NCBI GenBank assembly: GCA_003169975.1
Contig: PNAA01000029.1
Location: 1-34,841, forward strand
DNA length: 34,841 bases
Direction of reading: 5' to 3'
Source of the DNA: Spartobacteria bacterium
Lineage (GTDB): Bacteria; Verrucomicrobiota; Verrucomicrobiia; Chthoniobacterales; UBA10450
Shown here: piece by piece, positions 17,589 to 25,445 of the stretch
How the letters are laid out: every line of letters starts with the position of its first letter
Numbering within the stretch: position 1 is the first letter of the stretch
Notes under the pieces: generated by a model
Databases searched by the model: none
What the model saw: only the letters and a program-made list of their open reading frames with translations
What the model was told of the DNA's origin: nothing
Translations under genes and position numbers: made by a program

Positions 17589-18919
17589 AGTCCGACTACA
17601 AAAACAAAAAAATCGCCGTCCTCGGCGCAGGCCGCAGCGGAAAGGCGGCGGCGCTCTTGCTCGCGGACGAAGGCGCCAAGGTGACGATGCTCGACAGTGC
17701 GCCGGAGGATAAACTGGCCGGTCTCGAGCCCCTGCGGGCGCGCGGCGTTTACCTGCTCTGCGGTCCACTCGCGGAGGAAGATCCCGCCGTTTACGACCTC
17801 GGCGTTTTCAGCCCGGGGATCGATCCGGAACTGGCCCTGGCCAAAAATTTTTCACGCAAGAACATCCCGGTGATCGGCGAGTTGGAACTCGGCTGGCAAT
17901 TTTGTCGAGTGCCGGTCATCGGGATCACCGGCACAAACGGCAAGACGACGACGACGGAATTGATCGCGCAAATGCTGAACGCCTGCGGGCAGCGGACGGT
18001 GGCCTGCGGCAACATCGGCAAGCCGCTCGTCGAGGCGGCGCGCGAGAACGACGACCTCGCGGTTCTGACCGTCGAAGTCAGTTCATTTCAGCTCGAGACG
18101 ATCCGCGATTTTCATCCGGAGATTAGCGTCTGGCTGAACTTCGCGCCCGACCATCTCGATCGCTACCGCTCGATCCGCGAATACCGCGAGGCGAAGCTGC
18201 GCATCTTCGAGAACCAGACCGCCACCGACACCGCGGTGGTCAACGTCTCGGAACATCTCCCGCCGATCGCGCCCCGGATCACGACCTTCAGCGCATGGAC
18301 TGACGGTGGCGACTTTTCGTTAGGCAACGGCTGGATTCTTTTCCGGCAGGAGCCGGTGCTGCAACTTTCCGAGGCCCAGTTGCGCGGCCCGCATAATGCC
18401 GAAAACATGATGGCGGCTCTCGCTGTCGGCCGGGCCCGGGGCCTTTCCTTCGCGGAGATGGTCCCGCCGTTGTGCGCCTATCGCGCGCAGTTGCACCGGC
18501 TGGAATTGATCCGCGCGCTCGGCGGGGTCGATTACATCAACGACTCGAAGGCGACCAATCTCGACGCGCTCGAGAAAGCGCTCCTCAGCGCGACGAAACC
18601 GATCGTGCTCATCGCGGGCGGCAAGGATAAGGGTTTCGCCTTCGATTCGATCGCGCCGCTCGTCGGCCGCAAGGTGCGCCGCGCGATTTTGATCGGCGAG
18701 ATCGCGCCGCGGGTGGCGGAGGACTGGCGCGAGGCGACGGAATGCGAGCTGGCGCCGTCGTTAGGCGCGGCCGTCGAGCGCGCGCAGGCCGTCGCCCACG
18801 TGGGCGAGACGGTGCTCTTTTCTCCCGGCACTTCCTCTTTCGACATGTTCAAAAGTTACGCCGACCGCGGCGACCAATTCCGCGCCCTCGTGCGCGGGCT
18901 ACTCGACCTACCACTATGA
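17585..18919 (+). CDS. murD: UDP-MurNAc-L-alanine:D-glutamate ligase
   Basis: The 444-residue Mur ligase adds D-Glu in the second ligase step. It has an N-terminal Rossmann-like domain (KKIAVLGAGRSGKAAALLL), the ATP loop GITGTNGKTTTTE (about 113-125), EVSSFQLETI and NFAPDHLDRY in the central domain, and NDSKATNLDALEKAL in the C-terminal domain. The start at 17585 is set by the ATGA overlap with mraY and the family opening. Two exact 9-mer copies (18317 and 18758) both encode SLG. The stop overlaps the LysM gene by 4 nt. Confidence 0.95.
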   Translation: MKSDYKNKKIAVLGAGRSGKAAALLLADEGAKVTMLDSAPEDKLAGLEPLRARGVYLLCGPLAEEDPAVYDLGVFSPGIDPELALAKNFSRKNIPVIGELELGWQFCRVPVIGITGTNGKTTTTELIAQMLNACGQRTVACGNIGKPLVEAARENDDLAVLTVEVSSFQLETIRDFHPEISVWLNFAPDHLDRYRSIREYREAKLRIFENQTATDTAVVNVSEHLPPIAPRITTFSAWTDGGDFSLGNGWILFRQEPVLQLSEAQLRGPHNAENMMAALAVGRARGLSFAEMVPPLCAYRAQLHRLELIRALGGVDYINDSKATNLDALEKALLSATKPIVLIAGGKDKGFAFDSIAPLVGRKVRRAILIGEIAPRVAEDWREATECELAPSLGAAVERAQAVAHVGETVLFSPGTSSFDMFKSYADRGDQFRALVRGLLDLPL

Positions 18920-19485
18920 AAATGCCATCGCTCCTGAAACGAAAAAAACTCCGCGCCACGACCGCCCGCCGCCAGCGCACCCTCGGGCTGCCCGACGGGA
19001 TGGATTACGAGGAGATGTCAGAGCCGAACATGAAATTGTCGCGCGCCCTGCTCATCGTGCTCCTGCTGCACATCGTCGCCGTCGCCGGGATCATCGCTTT
19101 CAACACGATCAAGACGCGGGAGACAACGGCGGCGAGCGTTGCGGAATCGATCGGCTCCGTCCCGACCGCGGCGAGCGCCGAAGCAACGTCCGCCGTTGCG
19201 CCTAACGACGTCGCGCCGGTCGCCGCCCGGTCCGAGACGAAGACGCCGGAAAAGACCGCGGAGCACGCCAAGCCGCCGACCAAGACTTCCGGGGTGGCGT
19301 ATTCCGGCAAGATCTACGTCGTCGTCAAAGGCGACAACCCGGTGACGATCGCGCGCCACCTGCACGTTTCCTACGACGCCTTGCTCGAGCTCAACCAGAT
19401 CGATGACCCGCGCAAGCTGCAGATCGGGCAGAAGCTGCGCATTCCCGAGCACAGCCCGGCGACCGCCAAGCACAAAGCAGACTAA
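18916..19485 (+). CDS. Bitopic LysM-domain protein within the division cluster
   Basis: The 189-residue protein has a basic cytoplasmic tail of about 42 residues, one transmembrane helix (about 43-63, ALLIVLLLHIVAVAGIIAF), an Ala/Pro/Glu/Lys-rich linker (about 66-130) and one C-terminal LysM domain (about 133-176, YVVVKGDNPVTIARHLHVSY ending GQKLRIPE). There is no signal-peptidase or lipobox site, so the LysM domain should be held in the periplasm on peptidoglycan. It overlaps murD by 4 nt and precedes ftsW by 20 bp, so it is firmly within the operon. The layout (tail, helix, linker, wall-binding domain) resembles FtsN with LysM in place of SPOR. A divisome or septal wall role is inference. 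Confidence 0.85.
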   Translation: MKMPSLLKRKKLRATTARRQRTLGLPDGMDYEEMSEPNMKLSRALLIVLLLHIVAVAGIIAFNTIKTRETTAASVAESIGSVPTAASAEATSAVAPNDVAPVAARSETKTPEKTAEHAKPPTKTSGVAYSGKIYVVVKGDNPVTIARHLHVSYDALLELNQIDDPRKLQIGQKLRIPEHSPATAKHKAD

Positions 19486-19505
19486 CGAGAGCAGGAATCG
19501 CTGCA

Positions 19506-20648
19506 ATGCATCGCAAGAGCGCCTACATCTTATTTCTCGCTGTCCTGGGATTGCTCGCCATCGGCATCGTCATCCTTTTTAGCACCGGCGCTTTTGCGCG
19601 GGACAGCCAGGGCGATGTCTATTTCTATGTGCGCAAGCACGCCCTCTGGCTTGGGATTGGTTTGGTCGCCTGCATTTTGGCGGCCCTCGTCGATTACCAC
19701 TTCTGGCAGCGCACCTGGTGGATCTGGTTCGCCCTCTCTCTCGTTGGCCTGGCGCTCTGTTTTCTCCCTCCTTTCCGCCACAGGATTAATGGCTCCTGGC
19801 GCTGGCTGGAGTTTCACCACTTCACCTGTCAGCCCTCGGAGTTCGCGAAAATCGCCGCCGTCTTTTTCCTCGCCTTCTGGTTCTCGCGTTACGAAGCCGA
19901 AAGCAAGCAGCTCTGGCGCGGTTTCGTCCTCCCGCTGGCCGTGATCGGTCTGCTGATTGCCTTGATCGTGACCGAGGTCGATCTCGGCACGACGGTCCTG
20001 ATCGGCGCCACCACTTTCATCGTAATGTTCATCGCCGGCAGCAACCTCGCGCTTCTCGGCGGCTTGTCGTTAGGCGGAATCGGCACGATTCTTTTCCTCG
20101 CCACTCACATCGCGGAACGGAACAGCCGGCTGATGGCCTTTCTTCATCCGGAGCAATACAAACTGACGGCCGGATTGCAGCAGATGCAGGCCCTGATCGC
20201 CTGGGGCAGCGGGGGAATCGGAGGGCTCGGCCTCGGCAATGGGCGGCAAAAAATGTCGTATCTGCCCTACGCGCACACCGATTTTATTTTTCCCATCATC
20301 GGCGAGGAACTGGGGCTGCGTTTCAGCCTGCTCGTCATTTTTCTTTTCGTCCTCATCATCATCTGTGGGCTGACAATCGCGCTCCACGCGCGGGATCGAT
20401 TCGGGCTGCTTCTCGCGAGCGGGATCGTTTCCCTGATCGCATTCCAGGCCGCGATCAACATCGGAGTGGTGACCTCGCTTTTGCCGAATAAGGGGTTACC
20501 GCTGCCCTTCGTCAGTTACGGCGGCTCGAATCTTGTGGTGGCGCTTTTTGCGGTTGGGCTTCTCTTAAATATCTACCGACAAGGCGTGCTCGAGCCGCCG
20601 CCGCGCCAGGAAATGGCGATGCGGGTGCGGGTCACCCCGAGAATCTGA
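19506..20648 (+). CDS. ftsW: Septal peptidoglycan polymerase FtsW (SEDS family)
   Basis: The 380-residue polytopic protein has about ten transmembrane segments and the SEDS signature blocks: HRINGSWRWLEF, CQPSEFAKIAAVFFLA, TEVDLGTTVLIG, AYAHTDFIFPIIGEELG (TDF at 258-260) and the final LPFVSYGGSNLV. It polymerises lipid II in the septum with FtsI. Position next to murG in the dcw cluster favours FtsW over RodA or SpoVE. The ATG at 19506 follows an AGCAGGAA stretch. A 9-mer copy (20067-20075) encodes SLG. A 160-bp palindromic element starts 25 bp after the stop. Confidence 0.93.
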   Translation: MHRKSAYILFLAVLGLLAIGIVILFSTGAFARDSQGDVYFYVRKHALWLGIGLVACILAALVDYHFWQRTWWIWFALSLVGLALCFLPPFRHRINGSWRWLEFHHFTCQPSEFAKIAAVFFLAFWFSRYEAESKQLWRGFVLPLAVIGLLIALIVTEVDLGTTVLIGATTFIVMFIAGSNLALLGGLSLGGIGTILFLATHIAERNSRLMAFLHPEQYKLTAGLQQMQALIAWGSGGIGGLGLGNGRQKMSYLPYAHTDFIFPIIGEELGLRFSLLVIFLFVLIIICGLTIALHARDRFGLLLASGIVSLIAFQAAINIGVVTSLLPNKGLPLPFVSYGGSNLVVALFAVGLLLNIYRQGVLEPPPRQEMAMRVRVTPRI

Positions 20649-20672
20649 ATGGAAACGGCAATTCACGAGCAC

Positions 20673-20832
20673 ACTCCGGGGAGCGCACGCGTCTCGCGTG
20701 CTGGCGACGGTGTCTCACCGTCGCGGACTTTCCGAGGCGGGTGGAATCTGCCCTTCGCGGCGCGGCGCGAGGAAAAGTTCGTCGCGGTGGAACACCGCGA
20801 CCAGCACGCGAGACGCGTGCGCTCCCCGGAGT
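20673..20832. repeat. 160-bp palindromic element, family A, copy 1
   Basis: A perfect 32-bp inverted repeat bounds it (20673-20704 and 20801-20832, core GCGCACGCGTCTCGCGTGC). Inside are two smaller hairpins: CGACGGTG-tct-CACCGTCG next to the left arm, and GTCGCGGTG-gaa-CACCGCGAC next to the right arm. The same layout and size recur at 24347-24505. It separates ftsW from murG and contains no gene. It is probably a RAYT-mobilised or MITE-like element; its RNA would fold into a long cruciform that could affect murG expression. Confidence 0.8.
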
Positions 20833-20907
20833 TCGCCGCAACCTTCAATCCGCAACCAATCATCGCCCGATGAATGCCGCGCGTCATTCCAGGCATCTGA
20901 TGGACCG

Positions 20908-20935
20908 CTCAACTCTCAACTCTCAACTCTCAACT
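20908..20935 (+). repeat. Four tandem copies of CTCAACT
   Basis: CTCAACT is repeated four times without error, ending 5 nt before the murG ATG. It occupies the place of the ribosome binding site, and no purine-rich Shine-Dalgarno sequence is present. Copy-number change by slippage would move the upstream context of murG by 7 nt per unit. Confidence 0.75.
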
Positions 20936-20940
20936 TCTGC

Positions 20941-22044
20941 ATGAACGCCGTGATTGCATGCGGAGGAACAGGCGGACATCTCTTTCCCGGCCTCGCCGTC
21001 GCCGAAGTGCTCCGCGCGCGCGGGCACGAGGTGCTCGTCTTCATCTCCGAGAAGGAGATCGACAGCCTCGCGGTCGAGGGGCGGACGGAGTTTCGCTTTG
21101 AAAAACTCCCGACCATCGCGTTGCCTTCGCCCTTTTCGCCCGCTATTCTGGCCTTCGTTAGGCGATTCAACGACAGCCTCTCGCTCTGCCGCGGTGTTTT
21201 TCGCAAATTCAATCCGCACGTCGTGCTCGGAATGGGCGGTTTCACGTCCACTGCGCCGGTCCTCGCCGGAAGGATGCGCGGCATCCCGACCTTCATCCAC
21301 GAGTCGAACGCCTTTCCCGGGAAAGCGAATCGTCACACCGCGCGTTTTGTCCGCGCCGTTCTTCTCGGTTTCAAAGAGTGCGCGGCATTTTTCCCGAAGG
21401 CGCAGACGGAATTTACCGGCACGCCGATTCGCTCCAGCCTGCAGCGGATCGACCGCGCGGAGGCGCTCGAAAAACTCGGACTGCGCCCGGGAATTCCGAC
21501 CCTCCTCGTGATGGGCGGCAGCCAGGGCGCGAGCGGCATCAACCAGGCGTTGATCAAGGCGCTGCCCGCGCTGCAAGGCGTCGCGCTCCAGGTGATTCAT
21601 CTCTCCGGCAGTCGCGACGAGCGATTGCTGGAAGATAATTACCGGCGGGAAAATATCCCCGCCCACGTCGCCGCCTTTCATCACCGGATGGAGGAAGTTT
21701 ACAGCGCGGCGGATTTTGCCATCGCGCGCTCCGGCGCGGCCAGTCTCTCCGAGCTTGCGGCCTTTGCGCTGCCCGCTCTCCTCGTTCCCTATCCCTACGC
21801 GGCAGACGATCACCAGACGCGTAACGCCGAGATTTTCGTTAGGGCAAACGCCGCCTTGCTGGTCAAGGAAATCGAATTAACCGGCGAAGTGCTCGCGCAA
21901 AAAATTCGCGATTTGTTGAGCGACCCGGAAACACTTCGCACCATGTCGACCCACGCCGGGGCGCTCGCCGCAAAAAACGCGGCCAATTTGGTCGTCGAAA
22001 CGATGGAAAGATACAGTCACCCAAATGACGCCGTCGCCGCCTGA
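20941..22044 (+). CDS. murG: UDP-GlcNAc:lipid I GlcNAc-transferase MurG
   Basis: The 367-residue GT-B glycosyltransferase makes lipid II on the cytoplasmic face of the membrane. It opens MNAVIACGGTGGHLFPGLAV, with the GGTGGH loop at 8-13. GMGGFTS, HESNAFPGKANR and MGGSQGASGIN follow, and the C-terminal donor site has ARSGAASLSELAAFALPALLVPYPYAADDHQ. The frame is open upstream to 20698, but that part is the palindromic element; the family opening fixes 20941. Two 9-mer-type copies encode VRR (21155-21163) and VRA (21836-21844, last base changed). It overlaps murC-murB by 20 nt. Confidence 0.95.
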   Translation: MNAVIACGGTGGHLFPGLAVAEVLRARGHEVLVFISEKEIDSLAVEGRTEFRFEKLPTIALPSPFSPAILAFVRRFNDSLSLCRGVFRKFNPHVVLGMGGFTSTAPVLAGRMRGIPTFIHESNAFPGKANRHTARFVRAVLLGFKECAAFFPKAQTEFTGTPIRSSLQRIDRAEALEKLGLRPGIPTLLVMGGSQGASGINQALIKALPALQGVALQVIHLSGSRDERLLEDNYRRENIPAHVAAFHHRMEEVYSAADFAIARSGAASLSELAAFALPALLVPYPYAADDHQTRNAEIFVRANAALLVKEIELTGEVLAQKIRDLLSDPETLRTMSTHAGALAAKNAANLVVETMERYSHPNDAVAA

Positions 22045-24325
22045 TCTCGATCTCCGGAAATTCCTCACCGAGGAGCGACACGCGATCCATTTAATCGGCG
22101 TCGCGGGCAGCGGGATGAGCGGGATTGCTGCGCTCCTGCTCGAACTCGGCCACGATGTGCGCGGGTCCGACAAGGCGCGCACCCTCGAGACGGAGCGACT
22201 CCAGCAACTCGGGCTGCGCTTTTTTTCTCCGCACAACGCTGAGGACGCGGCGGACGCGGAGCTGGTCGTCTTCTCGTCGGCGATCAAAATCGACAACCCC
22301 ATTCTCTCCGGCGCGCGGGAGCGCCGGATTCCCGCGATTCGTCGCGCCGAAGCGCTCGCCGCGATCATGCGCGGCAAACGCGGCATCATCATTGCGGGGA
22401 TGCATGGCAAAACCACGACCGCGGCGATGGCGGCGCACGTTTTGCGCGGCGGCCAGCTGCACCCGTCGCATTATGTCGGCGCGGAAATTCCGATTCTCGG
22501 GAGCAACGCGCACTGGGATCCGCGCGGCGAATATTTCGTCGCGGAAGGCGATGAGAGCGACGGCACGCTGCAACTCTTCCATCCCGAGCACGCGGTCATT
22601 CTCAACGTCGAAGAAGAGCATCTCGACTTCTACCGGGACCTCGCGGCGATCGAGGAGGTTTACGCGAAATTGCTCAACCAAACCAGCGGCGCGGTTTTTT
22701 ATTGCGCGGACGATCCGCACGCCGCGCGCATTTGCGGGGCGCGAAGCGGGGCCGTTTCCTTCGGCTTCGGCGAGCAGGCGCGCTATCGCGCGACCGGCCT
22801 CGAGCTGCACGATTTCGCGGCGACCTTCTGCGTGGAACGCGGCGGGGAAAAGCTGGGCGACGCCACCCTGAGCGTGCCGGGTAAGCACAACGTGAGCAAC
22901 GCGCTCGGGGTCATCGCGCTCGCCACCGAGCTGGGGATTCCGTTCGAGAAAATCGCGAAGTCGTTAGGCACTTTTCGCCACGCCCGCCGCCGGTTCGAGA
23001 TCAAGTATCAAAGCGATCGGTTTCTGCTCGTCGATGATTATGCCCATCATCCGACCGAAATTCGCGCCACGCTCGCGACCGCGAAATCGGCCGGACGCAA
23101 GCGCGTCCTGACGATGTTTCAGCCGCATCGCTATTCTCGCACCAAGGCGCTGCGGCAGGAGTTTGGCGCTGCCTTTGATGACGCGGATCACGTTTTCGTG
23201 ACCGACGTCTACGCCGCGAGTGAGGCTCCTTTGCCGGGCGTGACCGGGCAAACGATTGCGGACGCGATTTCCGCGTATGGTCATCGCGGGGTCTCGTATC
23301 AACCGCGACTCGATCGGTTGCATTGCGACATGGGCCGCATGCTCGCCGAAGGCGACTTGGTGCTCAGTCTTGGCGCCGGCAATGTGCATGAGCAATTGGC
23401 CACGCTCGCGGCCGAGCTCGTCATCGCGGAAAAACTGAAGGAAATCGTGGGAGCGGAAGGCGACGTCAGGCTGTCGGAGCCACTCGCGAAACACACCACC
23501 CTTCGGGTCGGTGGGCCGGCGCAATTTTGGGTGGAGCCGCGCACCGAAGAGGCTTTTGTCAGGTTGATTCGGTTTTGCCGGCGCGAAAATCTGCCGCTCT
23601 TTGTCATCGGGCGCGGCTCGAATTTGCTTGTGCGCGATGGCGGAATTCGCGGCGTGGTCGTGCATCCGAGCGGGGGCGAGTTCGACCGCGTCGAAGCGTC
23701 CGGTCTCGAATTGACTGCCGGCGTCGGAGCGAAGCTGAAAGAGATCGCCTACGCGGGAAAAGCCGCCGGCATCGGCGGGTTCGAATGGATGGAAGGAATC
23801 CCGGGCGCGGTCGGCGGCGGCTTGAAGATGAATGCCGGGGCGATGGGCGCGCAGACTTTCGATCAAGTGGTGCGGGTGCGTTACCTGGATCGGGAAGGGA
23901 TCGCGCACGAGAAGACGCCGGCGGAATTGGAAGTGCATTACCGGCATGTCCCCGCGCTCGACGAAAACTTTGCCGTCTCGGCGGTTTTCCGTGGGGAAAA
24001 ATCATCCGCCGCCGAGATCGTTAGGCGACTGGAGGCTTCGCAGGAGAAACGTCGCACCACCCAACCGAGCGCGAAGAGTGCCGGCTGCATCTTCAAGAAC
24101 CCGGCGGCCTGCCCGGCGGGCAAGCTGGTCGACGAACTGGGCTTGAAAGGCTCGCGGGTGGGCGATGCGCGGGTCTCGGAGGTGCACGGCAACTTCATCG
24201 TGAACGAAGGCGCCGCGACGGCGGACGAGGTGTTGCAGTTGATCGGCCAAATCCAGGCAACGGCGCGCCAGAAACGCGGGATCGAGCTCGAAACCGAAGT
24301 GCAAATCGTGGGGGAGGCAGGATGA
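22025..24325 (+). CDS. murC-murB: MurC-MurB fusion: UDP-MurNAc:L-Ala ligase and UDP-enolpyruvyl-GlcNAc reductase
   Basis: This is one 766-residue frame. Residues about 1-470 are MurC: HLIGVAGSGMSGIAALL, ATP loop GMHGKTTT (125-132), EGDESDGTL and DDYAHHPTEIRATL. Residues about 475-766 are MurB: KHTTLRVGGPAQFW, the FAD-binding GRGSNLLVRDGG (529-540), GIPGAVGGGLKMNAGA, SAGCIFKNP (Cys688 where E. coli has catalytic Ser229) and HGNFIVN. The protein therefore makes UDP-MurNAc and adds the first L-Ala, consecutive steps of the pathway. The domains join by a short charged segment without a stop. Two 9-mer copies (22961 SLG, 24018 IVRR) lie one in each half. Confidence 0.95.
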   Translation: MTPSPPDLDLRKFLTEERHAIHLIGVAGSGMSGIAALLLELGHDVRGSDKARTLETERLQQLGLRFFSPHNAEDAADAELVVFSSAIKIDNPILSGARERRIPAIRRAEALAAIMRGKRGIIIAGMHGKTTTAAMAAHVLRGGQLHPSHYVGAEIPILGSNAHWDPRGEYFVAEGDESDGTLQLFHPEHAVILNVEEEHLDFYRDLAAIEEVYAKLLNQTSGAVFYCADDPHAARICGARSGAVSFGFGEQARYRATGLELHDFAATFCVERGGEKLGDATLSVPGKHNVSNALGVIALATELGIPFEKIAKSLGTFRHARRRFEIKYQSDRFLLVDDYAHHPTEIRATLATAKSAGRKRVLTMFQPHRYSRTKALRQEFGAAFDDADHVFVTDVYAASEAPLPGVTGQTIADAISAYGHRGVSYQPRLDRLHCDMGRMLAEGDLVLSLGAGNVHEQLATLAAELVIAEKLKEIVGAEGDVRLSEPLAKHTTLRVGGPAQFWVEPRTEEAFVRLIRFCRRENLPLFVIGRGSNLLVRDGGIRGVVVHPSGGEFDRVEASGLELTAGVGAKLKEIAYAGKAAGIGGFEWMEGIPGAVGGGLKMNAGAMGAQTFDQVVRVRYLDREGIAHEKTPAELEVHYRHVPALDENFAVSAVFRGEKSSAAEIVRRLEASQEKRRTTQPSAKSAGCIFKNPAACPAGKLVDELGLKGSRVGDARVSEVHGNFIVNEGAATADEVLQLIGQIQATARQKRGIELETEVQIVGEAG

Positions 24326-24346
24326 AACGTGGCGAACAAACCGCCT

Positions 24347-24505
24347 GGGTAGCGCACACGTCTCGTGTCCTGGCGATGGCGTCTCGCGATCGCGAACTTT
24401 CATTACCGGTCGGCGACATGAGGGCGCGTTTCCTTGCGCGTGGGCGCAGCGAAAGATTGTTTTGGCGGGACGCCAAAACCAGCACACGAGACGTGTGCGC
24501 TACCC
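24347..24505. repeat. 159-bp palindromic element, family A, copy 2
   Basis: Inverted arms of 27 bp with one mismatch lie at 24347-24373 and 24479-24505 (core GCGCACACGTCTCGTGT). Inside are CGATGGCG-tct-CGCGATCG (one mismatch) near the left arm and the perfect TTTTGGCG-gga-CGCCAAAA near the right arm. Layout and loops match copy 1 at 20673-20832, though arm sequences differ at paired positions, so the fold is kept. It fills nearly all of the murB-ddl gap, and its right edge runs into the GGAG that serves ddl. Confidence 0.8.
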
Positions 24506-24515
24506 GGAGATCAGA

Positions 24516-25445
24516 ATGATCGCGCTCACTGGAAAGCATATCGCCGTCCTGAAGGGCGGCCCGGGCTCCGAGCGCGCCGTTTCGCTCGCGACCGGCGCCG
24601 GTGTCGCCAAGGCGCTCCGCTCGTTAGGCGCGGAGGTCACGGAGGTCGATGTCGAGCACGCCGCCTTCTCTTTGCCTAACGATACCGAGCTGGCCTTTAT
24701 CGCCTTGCACGGGACGTTCGGCGAGGACGGCCAGGTGCAGCAGATCCTGGAAGATCGCGGCGTTCCCTACACCGGCGAAGGCGTGGCCGAGAGCCGCCTC
24801 GCCTTCGACAAGATTCCCTCGAAGGAAAGATTTACCCGCCACGGCGTGACCACGCCGCATTGGGAAGTCATCCGCGTCGGCGAGCAGCCGACGCTCCCGC
24901 TGCCGTACGTGATCAAGGCGCCGCGCCAGGGATCGACGGTCGGCGTTTATATCGTGAAAGCCGAGAGCGAGGTCGCCCCGGCGCTGCGCGACGCCGCGAA
25001 GTACGACCACGAATTCCTGATCGAGCAATTCATTCCCGGCCGCGAGCTCACGGTCGGCGTGCTTGGCGAACAGGCGCTGCCGGTGCTCGAGATCATTCCC
25101 AAGAGCGGTTTCTACGATTTCAACGACAAATACCCGTTTCTCAATCCGCAGGGCGGCGGCGGCGCGCAGCATGTTTGCCCGGCCGCGATCCCGGGCGACC
25201 TGACGAGGAAAATACAGGATCTCGCTTTGCTTGCCTGCGGTTCGTTAGGCTTAAAAGTTTATTCGCGCGTCGATTTCATGCTCTCGGCGAGCGATGAGCC
25301 GTTTGTCCTCGAGATCAACACCATCCCGGGCATGACCGAGACAAGCTTGCTTCCGGACGCGGCGGCCGTCACCGGCATCAGCTATCCGCAACTCTGCCTC
25401 CGGATCATCGAGCTTTCGCTCGCGGCGCGGCCGGTTAAAAAATGA
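24516..25445 (+). CDS. ddl: D-alanine--D-alanine ligase
   Basis: The 309-residue ATP-grasp enzyme makes the D-Ala-D-Ala used by MurF. The opening KHIAVLKGGPGSERAVSLAT carries the substrate-binding Glu. LHGTFGEDGQVQQILE follows at about 64-79, then YVIKAPRQGSTVGV, EQFIPGRELTVGVLG, and the metal-binding end FVLEINTIPGMTETSLLP. The ATG at 24516 has GGAG 7 nt upstream; an upstream in-frame ATG at 24462 lies within the palindromic element and is unlikely. Two 9-mer copies in opposite orientation lie 53 nt apart (24621 SLG, 24674 LPND) and a third at 25242. The stop overlaps ftsQ by 4 nt. Confidence 0.95.
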   Translation: MIALTGKHIAVLKGGPGSERAVSLATGAGVAKALRSLGAEVTEVDVEHAAFSLPNDTELAFIALHGTFGEDGQVQQILEDRGVPYTGEGVAESRLAFDKIPSKERFTRHGVTTPHWEVIRVGEQPTLPLPYVIKAPRQGSTVGVYIVKAESEVAPALRDAAKYDHEFLIEQFIPGRELTVGVLGEQALPVLEIIPKSGFYDFNDKYPFLNPQGGGGAQHVCPAAIPGDLTRKIQDLALLACGSLGLKVYSRVDFMLSASDEPFVLEINTIPGMTETSLLPDAAAVTGISYPQLCLRIIELSLAARPVKK

